From positions 4,340,001 to 4,404,000 of the forward strand of contig NZ_LT629799.1 in assembly GCF_900105785.1 (NCBI RefSeq): 64,000 nt of DNA. Direction: 5' to 3'. Below are positions 24,282-31,981 of this stretch, piece by piece. The stretch comes from Microlunatus sagamiharensis. GTDB taxonomy: Bacteria; Actinomycetota; Actinomycetes; Propionibacteriales; Propionibacteriaceae. The notes beneath the pieces are model-generated. The model worked only from the letters and a program-made list of their open reading frames with translations, was not told the origin of the DNA and searched no databases. Position 1 is the first letter of the stretch. The number at the start of each line of letters is the position of its first letter. A program made the position numbers and the translations under genes.

Positions 24282-26567
24282 GTGACGGCAGGGACGCGTA
24301 GGCGATGGGCACGGGGGACGGCGGCGGTCGCCGTCACCGCGCTGGTGGGGACGGGGCTGAGCCTCGCCGCGCCGGGAGCGGCAGAGGCCAGGCCGCCGGT
24401 GAAGGACAGCCGGCCGACCCCCAGCCGGGTGGTCACCACTCCCACGCTGCAGGCGAGGGCGACGCTCTCGGCCGACTACTCGGCCCCGGGCCCGGACTCG
24501 GGCGCGCTCGCCACGCCGAACGGCCCGGTCAACGGCCGCACCGGCCCCTTCCGCGGGCAGGTCGTGCCGGGCTTCTCGGGCGTCGTCGCGAACGGGGACG
24601 GGACCTTCTGGGCGATGCCCGACAACGGGTTCGGCTCCAAGGCCAACTCGGCCGACTTCCTGCTGCGGGTCTACGAGGTCGCCCCCGACTTCGAGACCGG
24701 CCGCCGTGGGGGCGGGTCGGGCACGATCGACGTCGAGCGGTTCATCTCGCTGCGCGACCCCGACCACAAGATCAAGACCAAGATCGTCAACGAGGACACC
24801 ACCGACCGGCTGCTGACCGGCGCCGACTTCGACATCGAGTCGATCGTGCGCCAGCCCGACGGCACCTTCTGGATCGGCGAGGAGTTCGGGCCCTACCTGC
24901 TGCACGTCAGCAAGAGCGGCAAGCTCCTGTCCGCGCCGGTGCCCTTCGTCGGCGGCAAGTCGCCCGACAACCCGACGCTCGCCGCGGGGGAGACCCCGGC
25001 GATCGGCAGCAGCCGCGGCTTCGAGGCGATGGCCGGCTCGAAGGACGGGCGCTACCTCTACCCGATCCTCGAGGGCGCGCTGAACGCCGACGCCGACAAG
25101 CGGCGCCGCCTGGTCTACGAGTTCGACACCAAGAAGCAGCGCTACACCGGCACGACCTGGGCGTACGAGACCGACACCGACGCGAACTTCGTCGGCGACG
25201 CCCACCTGGTCGGGCCCAAGAAGCTCGTCGTGCTCGAGCGTGACAACTTCGACGGTGCGCAGGCCGTGACCAAGCGCGTCTACGACGTCGACCTCAACCG
25301 GCGCGAGAACGGCTTCGCGCGCAAGCGGCTCAAGGTGGACCTGCTGCAGATCGCCAACCCCGAGCGGATCGGCACCACGACGTCGCCGGGGGCGTACGGG
25401 GTGGGCGCGAACTTCTCCTTCGCCTTCCAGTCGACCGAGACGGTCGTGCCGCTGAGCGGCGGGCGCTACCTCTTCGCCAACGACAACAACTACCCGGGCA
25501 ACGCCGCGCGCTACCCGGGCCGCCCCGACGACACCGAGATGATCATCGTCGGCTTCCCGAAGGTGCGCACCGACGCCCCGGCGAACCGGCTCATCGGCCA
25601 CCGCGGCGCCAGCGGCTACCGGCCCGAGCACACCCTCGCCAGCTACGAGCTCGCGATCCGCCAGTGCGCCGACTACATCGAGCCCGACGTCGTCCCCACG
25701 AAGGACGGCAAGCTCGTGGCCCGCCACGAGCCGAACATCACCGACACCACCGACGTGAGCACGCACCCCGAGTTCGCGGACCGCAAGACCACCAAGACCA
25801 TCGACGGCTCCACCCAGACCGGTTGGTTCACCGAGGACTTCACGCTGGCCGAGCTGCGCACGCTCAGGACGAAGGAGCGGCTGCCGCAGCTGCGCACCGA
25901 CAACACGGCGTTCGACGGTCTCTACCCGATCCCGACCCTGGACGAGGTCTTCGACCTGGCCCTGCACTCGCGCACCTGCGCCGGCAAGCCGGTCGGCGTC
26001 GCGCCCGAGACCAAGCACCCGACCTACTTCGCCTCGATCGGCCTCCCGACCGACGCCGCGCTGCTCAAGGAGCTCAAGGCGCACGGCTGGACGAAGAAGT
26101 CGGACCCGGTCGTCATCCAGAGCTTCGAGACGACGAACCTCAAGTCCCTGGCCAAGAAGTCCAGGCTCCCCCTGATCCAGCTCGTCGACTGCTCCGGGGC
26201 GCCGTACGACCTCAAGGCCGCCGGCGAGGCCACGACGTACGCCGACCTCGTCACGCCGGCCGGGCTGCGCGGCATCAAGCGCTACGCCGACCAGGTGGCG
26301 CTGTGCAAGGACCGGATGATCCCGCGCGACGCCGACGGCCGGCTGCTCGCGCCGACCACGGCCATCTCCGACGCCCACCGCGTGGGCCTGCGGGTGACGG
26401 GCTGGACCTTCCGGCGCGAGAACCAGTTCCTGCCGCTGCAGTTCCGCAGCAGCACCGTCGCGGCGGAGGTCGGTGACCTCGACGGCGAGATCAACGCCTT
26501 CCTCGACGCGGGCATGGACGACTTCTTCACCGACAACCCCGACGTCGGCCAGGAGGCCCGCTCCTAG
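24282..26567 (+). CDS. Secreted esterase-like / glycerophosphodiester phosphodiesterase fusion
   Basis: A 761-residue exported protein. A signal peptide spans about 1-38 (RRRWARGTAAVAV core, Ala-rich cleavage region). Residues about 75-430 match the esterase-like phytase-family beta-propeller (GTFWAMPDNGFGSKANSADF, FDIESIVRQPDGTFWIGEEF). Residues about 440-755 are a glycerophosphodiesterase TIM barrel: IGHRGASGYRPEHTL with the catalytic His, then IEPDVVPTKDG and ARHEPNITDTTDVS. It probably releases glycerol-3-phosphate and phosphate from phosphodiesters outside the cell. GTG follows GGGAGCGGTC. Its second domain closely resembles the next gene. A PHO-box-like repeat upstream suggests phosphate control. 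Confidence 0.88.
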   Translation: MTAGTRRRWARGTAAVAVTALVGTGLSLAAPGAAEARPPVKDSRPTPSRVVTTPTLQARATLSADYSAPGPDSGALATPNGPVNGRTGPFRGQVVPGFSGVVANGDGTFWAMPDNGFGSKANSADFLLRVYEVAPDFETGRRGGGSGTIDVERFISLRDPDHKIKTKIVNEDTTDRLLTGADFDIESIVRQPDGTFWIGEEFGPYLLHVSKSGKLLSAPVPFVGGKSPDNPTLAAGETPAIGSSRGFEAMAGSKDGRYLYPILEGALNADADKRRRLVYEFDTKKQRYTGTTWAYETDTDANFVGDAHLVGPKKLVVLERDNFDGAQAVTKRVYDVDLNRRENGFARKRLKVDLLQIANPERIGTTTSPGAYGVGANFSFAFQSTETVVPLSGGRYLFANDNNYPGNAARYPGRPDDTEMIIVGFPKVRTDAPANRLIGHRGASGYRPEHTLASYELAIRQCADYIEPDVVPTKDGKLVARHEPNITDTTDVSTHPEFADRKTTKTIDGSTQTGWFTEDFTLAELRTLRTKERLPQLRTDNTAFDGLYPIPTLDEVFDLALHSRTCAGKPVGVAPETKHPTYFASIGLPTDAALLKELKAHGWTKKSDPVVIQSFETTNLKSLAKKSRLPLIQLVDCSGAPYDLKAAGEATTYADLVTPAGLRGIKRYADQVALCKDRMIPRDADGRLLAPTTAISDAHRVGLRVTGWTFRRENQFLPLQFRSSTVAAEVGDLDGEINAFLDAGMDDFFTDNPDVGQEARS

Positions 26568-26593
26568 GCCGCTGCCGACGCGCTGCGCACGAC

Positions 26594-26630
26594 GGACGGC
26601 CGTCGCCCCTCACCGGGGCGGCGGCCGTCC
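26594..26630 (+). terminator. Terminator between the two phosphodiesterase genes
   Basis: GGACGGCCGTCGCCCC (26594-26609) pairs with GGGGCGGCGGCCGTCC (26615-26630) apart from one G-T, across a 5-base loop. It lies 27 bases after the fusion gene stop and so probably ends that transcript before the cytoplasmic enzyme's own promoter. Confidence 0.75.
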
Positions 26631-26660
26631 TGCGTCTGCGGCGTCTGCTGGGATGGGCCC

Positions 26661-27656
26661 ATGAACCTCGTCATCGGCCACCGCGGTGCCAGCGGCTACC
26701 GTCCCGAGCACACGCTCCTCGCCTACGAGCTGGCGATCGAGCAGGGGGCCGACGTCATCGAGCCCGACGTGGTGCCCACCGCCGACGGGCAGCTCGTGGT
26801 GCGCCACGAGAGCGCGATCACGGCGACGACCGACGTCGCCGACCACCCCGAGTTCGCCGGGCGCCGGACGACGAAGTCCATCGACGGCCGCGAGATCACG
26901 GGGTGGTTCACCGAGGACTTCACCCTCGCCGAGCTCCGCACGCTGCGGGCCGTGGAGCCGATGCCGGCGCTGCGCCCGCAGAACACGCCGTTCGACGGCC
27001 AGCCGATCTGCACGCTCGACGAGGTGCTCGACCTCGCGCGCCGCTCCCGGACCCGCGACGGGCGCCCGGTCGGCGTCGCCCCGGAGACCAAGCACCCGAC
27101 GTACTTCCGCTCCCTCGGGCTCGGGGTGGAGGAGCCCCTGCTCGAGGCCCTCGCCGCGCACGGCTGGACGCGCGCCGACGACCCCGTCGTCATCCAGAGC
27201 TTCGAGGTCGGCAACCTGCGCCGGCTCGCCACGATGACCGACCTGCCGCTGATCCAGCTCGCCCACGTCAGCGGAGCGCCCTTCGACCTCCAGAGCGAGG
27301 GCGACCCCCGCACGTACGCCGACCTCGTCAGCCCGACGGGGCTGGCCGAGATCAAGACGTACGCCGACCAGCTCGGCCTGCACAAGGACCTCATGATCCC
27401 GCGCGACGCGGACGGGCGGCTCCTCGAGCCGAGCCCGGTGCTGGCGGACGCCCACGAGGCCGGGCTGCGGGTGACGGGGTGGACCTTCCGCCGCGAGAAC
27501 CGGTTCCTCCCGCTGCAGCACCGCCGCGGCGAGACGCCCGACGCGCCCGGCGACCTCGGTGCGGAGATCACGGCGTTCCTCGCGGCGGGCATGGACGACT
27601 TCTTCACCGACAACCCCGACGTCGGCGTCGCCACGCGTGCCGCCTTCCTCGGCTGA
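26661..27656 (+). CDS. Glycerophosphodiester phosphodiesterase (cytoplasmic)
   Basis: A 331-residue TIM-barrel enzyme with no signal peptide, hydrolysing glycerophosphodiesters to glycerol-3-phosphate and an alcohol. IGHRGASGYRPEHTLL lies at 5-20, IEPDVVPTADGQLVVRHES at about 34-52, VAPETKHPTYFRSLG and the closing FTDNPDVG. Residue by residue it parallels the C-terminal domain of the preceding secreted fusion, so the two look like a duplication with one copy moved outside. A TGGGAT lies 6 bases before the ATG, so a leaderless mRNA is possible. Downstream is an unknown gene with a PHO-box-like site. Confidence 0.92.
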   Translation: MNLVIGHRGASGYRPEHTLLAYELAIEQGADVIEPDVVPTADGQLVVRHESAITATTDVADHPEFAGRRTTKSIDGREITGWFTEDFTLAELRTLRAVEPMPALRPQNTPFDGQPICTLDEVLDLARRSRTRDGRPVGVAPETKHPTYFRSLGLGVEEPLLEALAAHGWTRADDPVVIQSFEVGNLRRLATMTDLPLIQLAHVSGAPFDLQSEGDPRTYADLVSPTGLAEIKTYADQLGLHKDLMIPRDADGRLLEPSPVLADAHEAGLRVTGWTFRRENRFLPLQHRRGETPDAPGDLGAEITAFLAAGMDDFFTDNPDVGVATRAAFLG

Positions 27657-27706
27657 TCCGCCGGCTGGTCCGAGCGGAGGCCGGCGCCCGACGTTCGTCG
27701 CCTGGG

Positions 27707-27724
27707 GTTCGTCCGGCGTTCACG
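27707..27724 (+). promoter_or_regulatory. PHO-box-like direct repeat before an unknown gene
   Basis: GTTCGTC (27707-27713) and GTTCACG (27718-27724) are spaced 11 bp, ending 21 bases before GTG 27746. A -10-like CACGTT (27734-27739) precedes the start by 6 bases. The box would lie where the -35 is expected, as in phosphate-regulated promoters. Confidence 0.5.
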
Positions 27725-27745
27725 TTGCTCTGGCACGTTCCTGGG

Positions 27746-28138
27746 GTGACTGAGCACCAGGTGCTGGGCCCGGCGAGCGCCGGGTGGAGCGACTACGTCG
27801 GCACGGCCGCGGCGGAGGACGCCGTCGCCACGCTGGGCTCGCCGAGCCTCTACGAGCTGGCCGGCGTCGACCGCGAGCGATGGACCATCCTCGGCATCGA
27901 CATCGCCGTGGACGCCACCACGTCGGTGACCGTGTACGCGTTCGACCGCCAGTCCTCCGGGCTGGTCAGCGTCGACGAGATCGAGCGCCTCGGCTGGGAG
28001 TCCGGCCAGATCCCCGTGTCGGCCTTCCCCGTGAGCGCCGACCGGGTCGACGCCTTCATCGAGGACGCCTTCAAGCGGCTCTCCATCCGCCTGGTCGCCC
28101 GCACCGTGCGCGACCAGGCGCTCGTCGTCCACGACTGA
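27746..28138 (+). CDS. Hypothetical protein, possible phosphate-regulated gene
   Basis: A 130-residue soluble protein that I do not recognise. It reads MTEHQVLGPASAGWSDYVGT at the start, then ELAGVDRERWTILGIDIAVD, and a C-terminal IEDAFKRLSIRLVARTVRD. It has no signal peptide, membrane helix or metal motif. Codon use matches neighbours and the frame is uninterrupted, so it is probably a real gene. The start is GTG 27746, six bases after CACGTT, consistent with a leaderless transcript. A PHO-box-like direct repeat overlaps the promoter, and glycerophosphodiesterase and phosphatase genes flank it. A role in the phosphate response is therefore a testable guess only. Confidence 0.7.
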   Translation: MTEHQVLGPASAGWSDYVGTAAAEDAVATLGSPSLYELAGVDRERWTILGIDIAVDATTSVTVYAFDRQSSGLVSVDEIERLGWESGQIPVSAFPVSADRVDAFIEDAFKRLSIRLVARTVRDQALVVHD

Positions 28139-28241
28139 GCAGGGCCGCTCCCGGCCCCGGCCCGGACCCCGCCCTCCGGGCGTGCGGACCCTGCGCGCAC
28201 TGTGGGGGGTCAGGGCCACCAGGCCTGGCCGAGGAGGCCTG

Positions 28242-28451
28242 ATGACCGGAACCGTCGTCCTGATCGTGATCGTCGTGGTGGTGCTGATCGCCGTCGCGGT
28301 GCTCGTCCCGCTGCTGAGACGCAGGGGCAGGACGCGGGGCGCCAGCGCCTCGGCCAGGCTGCCCGCGCTCGGTCAGATGGGCGCCAACCCCAACGCCGCC
28401 CCGAAGGACCACAACCGCACCCCGGCCGACCCGCCGGCCCCGCCCGTCTGA
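28242..28451 (+). CDS. Small single-pass membrane protein
   Basis: A 69-residue protein. The hydrophobic stretch TVVLIVIVVVVLIAVAVLVP at 4-23 forms one membrane helix, followed by a basic RRRGRTRG and a Pro/Asn-rich tail to the C-terminus. GAGGAGG lies 5 bases before the ATG at 28242, supporting a real gene. Function unknown. Convergent with the phosphatase gene; a strong hairpin lies between them. Confidence 0.72.
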   Translation: MTGTVVLIVIVVVVLIAVAVLVPLLRRRGRTRGASASARLPALGQMGANPNAAPKDHNRTPADPPAPPV

Positions 28452-28496
28452 GCCGGCTCGGCGCAGACTGATCGCCTGAAACAGATCGCCTCAGAC

Positions 28497-28532
28497 AGAT
28501 CGGCCCCGACCGTCCGCGGTCGGGGCCGATCT
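28497..28532. terminator. Bidirectional terminator
   Basis: AGATCGGCCCCGACCG (28497-28512) and CGGTCGGGGCCGATCT (28517-28532) are perfect complements with a TCCG loop. It separates the convergent membrane-protein and phosphatase genes and probably serves both. Confidence 0.88.
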
Positions 28533-28555
28533 TCGTCCTGGGGCGGTCGCGCCCC

Positions 28556-30577
28556 CTATGGCGTCGGGTCGGGCGCGGGCCCGCGGTCGACCCGGGTGAT
28601 CCGGGCCTCGCCCGCCCGGCGCCGCAGCGTGATCCGGTCGATCTCGCTGTAGGCCTCGTTGGTCCCGGGCAGCGCGTCGGCGAGGGTGCGGACCGTGAAC
28701 GTCGTCTGGTGGCCCTGCCGCGCCGGCTTCACGTCGATCGCGAGGAAGGCGTACGCGTCGTAGCGCACCTGCGACCACTCGACGACCTCCGGCACCTTGG
28801 TGCCCTGCAGGTAGCCCGACGCGTTCTTGGCCGAGCCCTCGGCCGACCAGTAGTAGCTGTTGACCACGTTCTCGGTGTTGTTCTCGGTGGTGTTGGCACC
28901 ACCGGCCGGGGAGTAGCCGCGGTAGCGCTGCCCCTCGGGCAGCAGCTGCGCACCGGTCGGGGTGACGCCCTCGGGGGCCGGTGCGTCCGGACCCGGGGCC
29001 GGACGGAACGGGTAGCGCGGTCGGCCGCCGCTGCCGACGCAGATGTAGGTGACGCCGTCGGTCGGCGGGTGCAGGACCGAGCCGTCGGGTGCGCTGCGGG
29101 TCCGCCTGCCGTAGCGGATCGGGTCGGTGCGCTCGAGCAGGTGGTTGTGCCCCTGCACGACGAGGTCGACCTGGTAGCGGGTGAAGAGCGGGTCCAGCGC
29201 GTCGCGCAGCCCGCCGTCGGAGGCGTGGTTGTTCGTCGTCGAGTAGGCGCAGTGGTGGAAGAACGCGACGACGAAGTCGATGCCGTGGGCCTCGTCGGGG
29301 TCGGTGCGCCAGCGCTTCAGCGTCCGCTCGAGCCAGGCCAGCTGGGCGCCCTCGGAGTAGCCCCGGTTCGTCTGGATCTCGTTGCTCAGCTCGTTCGCGT
29401 CGACCGAGATCACCGCCACGTTGCCGTAGACGAACTGGTAGACCGACGGGCAGCCCTTCGGCCCGTTGGTCGGCAGGTCGAGGCGGTCGAGGTGGCCGCC
29501 GTAGCCGTGGGTGGGGCTGTCCCCGAGCTGGCGCGTGTTGCCGTAGAGCGGCTCCATGTCGTGGTTGCCGGTAGCGAACATCCAGGGGGTGAAGGCGGCC
29601 TGGCTCTCGATCTGGTTGAGGAAGACGTCCCACACGTACGGGTTGTAGGGGTTCGTGCCGGGCGCGGACGTCCCAAGGGGGGTGTGGGAGTCGTCGGCCG
29701 GCAGGCCGCTGCCGCCCGGGTCGGCGTAGCAGATGTCCCCGGCGAGCAGCGTGAACACCGGCCGCTGCGAGGCCATCAGGTTCGTCTGCGTCGCGGCCGG
29801 GTGCGGGTCGCGCCCGCTCGTCCCGGCGACGGGGTCGCCCGCGGCGTAGTAGTTGTTGTCGAAGACGCCGTTCGGCCAGGTGCCGCCCGCGTCGGTGACG
29901 ACCTTCGGGTCCTGCCCCCAGGCGTACTTCGGGTCGGTCGGGGCGTTGTTGGTGCCGACGTCGGCGAAGGCGGTGAAGGTGAACTCGTCGGGCACCTCGC
30001 TGGCGTGGTTCCGTCGGCCGCGCGCCGGCTTGGGAGCCGTGGTGAAGTACGCCGTCCCGCTCGTCGCGCCGTCCGACAGCCGCAGGCGGTAGTGGTGGAC
30101 CTGGTCGGCCCGCAGGTGGTCGAGCACGGCCTTGGCGTAGAACTGGCTGCCGACCGGGCCGCCGGGGATCGCGTACTGGCCGACGAGGTGGACGATCTCG
30201 GCCTCGTAGCGCTGGCCGTAGCGTCCGGGCTCCGTGCCCACGTCGACGAAGCAGCGCAGCCCCGACGGCAGCGAGCCGGTCCGGCTGACCAGCTGGGCGG
30301 TGATCGCCATGGCGTTGTCCGGCCGGCCGTGCCGGCCCTCGACGAACGAGAGGTGGCGCCCCGAGATCACCGTCCCGGACGTCCCGGCCGTCCCTCCGCC
30401 CGCGGCGAACGCCGCGTTCGCCAGGCCGAACTGGGCGGCGGCGTACCCGCCGGCCCCGGCCATCACGGCCTTCAGGACGCTGCGGCGGCTGACCGACTGC
30501 CGGGCCAGCTCGCGTGCGTTCCACTCGGTGTACTCGTCGATGGTGACGGGCTGTCCGCCCTGCTCCAGGAGGCTCAC
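28556..30577 (-). CDS. Tat-exported purple-acid-phosphatase-like metallophosphoesterase
   Basis: A 673-residue exported phosphatase. A Tat signal lies near 29-60 (SRRSVLKAVM, then an Ala/Gly-rich stretch ending AFA). A beta-sandwich N-terminal domain precedes the metallophosphoesterase core, whose ligands appear in FADVG, LLAGDICYADP, FATGNHD, AFFHHCAYS and VVQGHNHLLERT. GNHD and GHxHxxER are family signatures of purple acid phosphatases; PhoD-like proteins are the main alternative. It should release phosphate from organic esters outside the cell, and Tat export fits cofactor loading inside. A triple 11-bp PHO box lies upstream of the GTG start. Downstream is a terminator. Confidence 0.9.
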   Translation of the reverse strand: MSLLEQGGQPVTIDEYTEWNARELARQSVSRRSVLKAVMAGAGGYAAAQFGLANAAFAAGGGTAGTSGTVISGRHLSFVEGRHGRPDNAMAITAQLVSRTGSLPSGLRCFVDVGTEPGRYGQRYEAEIVHLVGQYAIPGGPVGSQFYAKAVLDHLRADQVHHYRLRLSDGATSGTAYFTTAPKPARGRRNHASEVPDEFTFTAFADVGTNNAPTDPKYAWGQDPKVVTDAGGTWPNGVFDNNYYAAGDPVAGTSGRDPHPAATQTNLMASQRPVFTLLAGDICYADPGGSGLPADDSHTPLGTSAPGTNPYNPYVWDVFLNQIESQAAFTPWMFATGNHDMEPLYGNTRQLGDSPTHGYGGHLDRLDLPTNGPKGCPSVYQFVYGNVAVISVDANELSNEIQTNRGYSEGAQLAWLERTLKRWRTDPDEAHGIDFVVAFFHHCAYSTTNNHASDGGLRDALDPLFTRYQVDLVVQGHNHLLERTDPIRYGRRTRSAPDGSVLHPPTDGVTYICVGSGGRPRYPFRPAPGPDAPAPEGVTPTGAQLLPEGQRYRGYSPAGGANTTENNTENVVNSYYWSAEGSAKNASGYLQGTKVPEVVEWSQVRYDAYAFLAIDVKPARQGHQTTFTVRTLADALPGTNEAYSEIDRITLRRRAGEARITRVDRGPAPDPTP

Positions 30578-30613
30578 GGTTCTCGATCCTCGTCCCGAGG
30601 GGCATCAAGAATC

Positions 30614-30642
30614 ATCGAACGGCTATGCAACGGTGGGTGAAC
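30614..30642 (-). promoter_or_regulatory. Triple PHO box before the phosphatase gene
   Basis: On the minus strand GTTCACC-CACC, GTTGCAT-AGCC and GTTCGAT occur as three consecutive 11-bp units at 30642-30614, about 37 bases before the phosphatase start. The spacing is exact and the first unit matches the PhoP consensus heptamer. It is the best PHO box in the window after that of pstS. Confidence 0.82.
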
Positions 30643-30692
30643 GTTCGGGGTCGGTGCGGGCGTGGGAGGCTGCCCGGGTGGTGGGGCAGACG

Positions 30693-31379
30693 ATGGTCCG
30701 GCAGGTCGTGGCGCTGGGCGGCGGCGGGTTCGGCGAGGGCGTGGACGCCGACCGCGGGCTGGAGGACACGCTGCTCGGGCTGACCGGGCGCGACGAGCCG
30801 CGCGTCTGCTTCGTTCCGACGGCGAGCGGCGACGCGGACGCGTACGTCGAGAAGGTGGGCGACGCGCTCGTCGGACGGGCGCGGTTCAGCGTGCTGCGCC
30901 TCTTCGCCCGCGAGGTCGTCGACCTCGACGCCTTCCTCGCCGAGCAGGACCTCGTCTACGTCGGCGGCGGCAGCACGGTGAACCTGCTCGCGGTCTGGCG
31001 CGCCCACGGCCTCGACGCGGCGCTGCGCCGGGCCTACGAGCGCGGGGTCGTGATGTCCGGGGTGAGCGCGGGCGCGAACTGCTGGTTCGAGCGGTGCACG
31101 ACCGACTCCTGGCGCGTGGGCAACGCCGACGGCCTGCGCGACGGCCTCGGCTGGCTGAGCGGCGGCTTCTGCCCGCACTACCGCTCCGAGCCCGCGCGGC
31201 GCCCGCAGCTGCACGGGCTGGTCACCTCCGGCTTCGGCGAGACGTACGCCGTCGACGACGGCTGCGCGCTGCACCTCGTCGACGAGCAGCTGGTCGGTCC
31301 GCTGGCCTCCCGTCCGGACGCCCGCGCCGTGCTCGTGCGCCGGGGTGAGGACGGCGAGGTCGTCGAGGACCGCCTCTAG
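30693..31379 (+). CDS. Peptidase E family protein (S51)
   Basis: A 228-residue peptidase related to dipeptidase E, which cleaves Asp-X dipeptides. RQVVALGGGGF opens the protein as in known members, supporting ATG 30693. GTG 30678, six bases after GAGGCT, would add five residues and is an alternative start. The nucleophile loop SGVSAGANCWF carries the Ser of GxSAG, and YVGGGSTVNL is the preceding conserved loop. No signal peptide, so the site is cytoplasmic. Divergent from the phosphatase. Its stop codon shares the CTAG tetramer with the convergent Uma2 gene. Confidence 0.88.
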   Translation: MVRQVVALGGGGFGEGVDADRGLEDTLLGLTGRDEPRVCFVPTASGDADAYVEKVGDALVGRARFSVLRLFAREVVDLDAFLAEQDLVYVGGGSTVNLLAVWRAHGLDAALRRAYERGVVMSGVSAGANCWFERCTTDSWRVGNADGLRDGLGWLSGGFCPHYRSEPARRPQLHGLVTSGFGETYAVDDGCALHLVDEQLVGPLASRPDARAVLVRRGEDGEVVEDRL

Positions 31380-31930
31380 CCGCCGAGCAGGTCCTGGACC
31401 GTCAGCTCCCGGTCGACGTAGGGCAGCGTCACCGCGTCCTCGGGCCCGAGGACCCGGACCCTGGCGTAGCCGTGGGCCGACGGGCCCTCGTGGACGTGCA
31501 ACGCGTCGCGAGCAAGGACCCAGTAGTGGGCGACCCCGCCCTCGGCGTACACGGCCGCCTTGGAGGTGAGGTCGGCGCGCAGGGTCGCGTCGCTGACCTC
31601 GACGACCAGCAGCACGTCGGCGGGGTCGTAGGTGGCGTAACCCCGGACGGATCCCACCGGCTCGGCGCCGCTGCGCAGCACCCAGGCGTCGGGGTCGGGC
31701 ATCGATCGCGGCATCGGCAGAGTCCGTGTCGTCACGACGATGCCGTCTGCGTGGAGCAGCCGAGCCATCCTGGCGGTCGCGTCCCCGTGCCAACCCTGGA
31801 TCGGGCCCAAGTCCCACACCTCTCCGTCGACGAGCTGGACGCGGTGACGGTCGGCGAACGCGCCCGCCTCCCAGGCGTCGACGAACTCCTCGGCGGTCCA
31901 GCGCAGGACCGGGAGCTCTGCAGCCGTCAT
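31376..31930 (-). CDS. Uma2 family (DUF820) restriction-endonuclease-like protein
   Basis: A 184-residue protein of the Uma2 family, related to PD-(D/E)xK nucleases. HRVQLVDGEVWDLGPI near residue 29, PDPDAWVLR, and LLVVEVSDATLRADLTSKAA with YWVLA carry the family core (Asp, Glu, Lys). No biological role is established for these proteins, which often occur in many copies in Cyanobacteria and Actinobacteria. Its TAG stop overlaps that of the peptidase gene within a palindromic CTAG. No neighbour hints at its target. Confidence 0.85.
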   Translation of the reverse strand: MTAAELPVLRWTAEEFVDAWEAGAFADRHRVQLVDGEVWDLGPIQGWHGDATARMARLLHADGIVVTTRTLPMPRSMPDPDAWVLRSGAEPVGSVRGYATYDPADVLLVVEVSDATLRADLTSKAAVYAEGGVAHYWVLARDALHVHEGPSAHGYARVRVLGPEDAVTLPYVDRELTVQDLLGG

Positions 31931-31981
31931 GACTCGATGGTCCCACGCGACCGCTCGAACTTCGAGGGGTCGCGCGAGCCC

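Noticed and set aside
24045-26378. Minus-strand frame of 777 codons opposite the esterase-phosphodiesterase gene
   Set aside because: Shadow; the plus strand carries the recognised domains.
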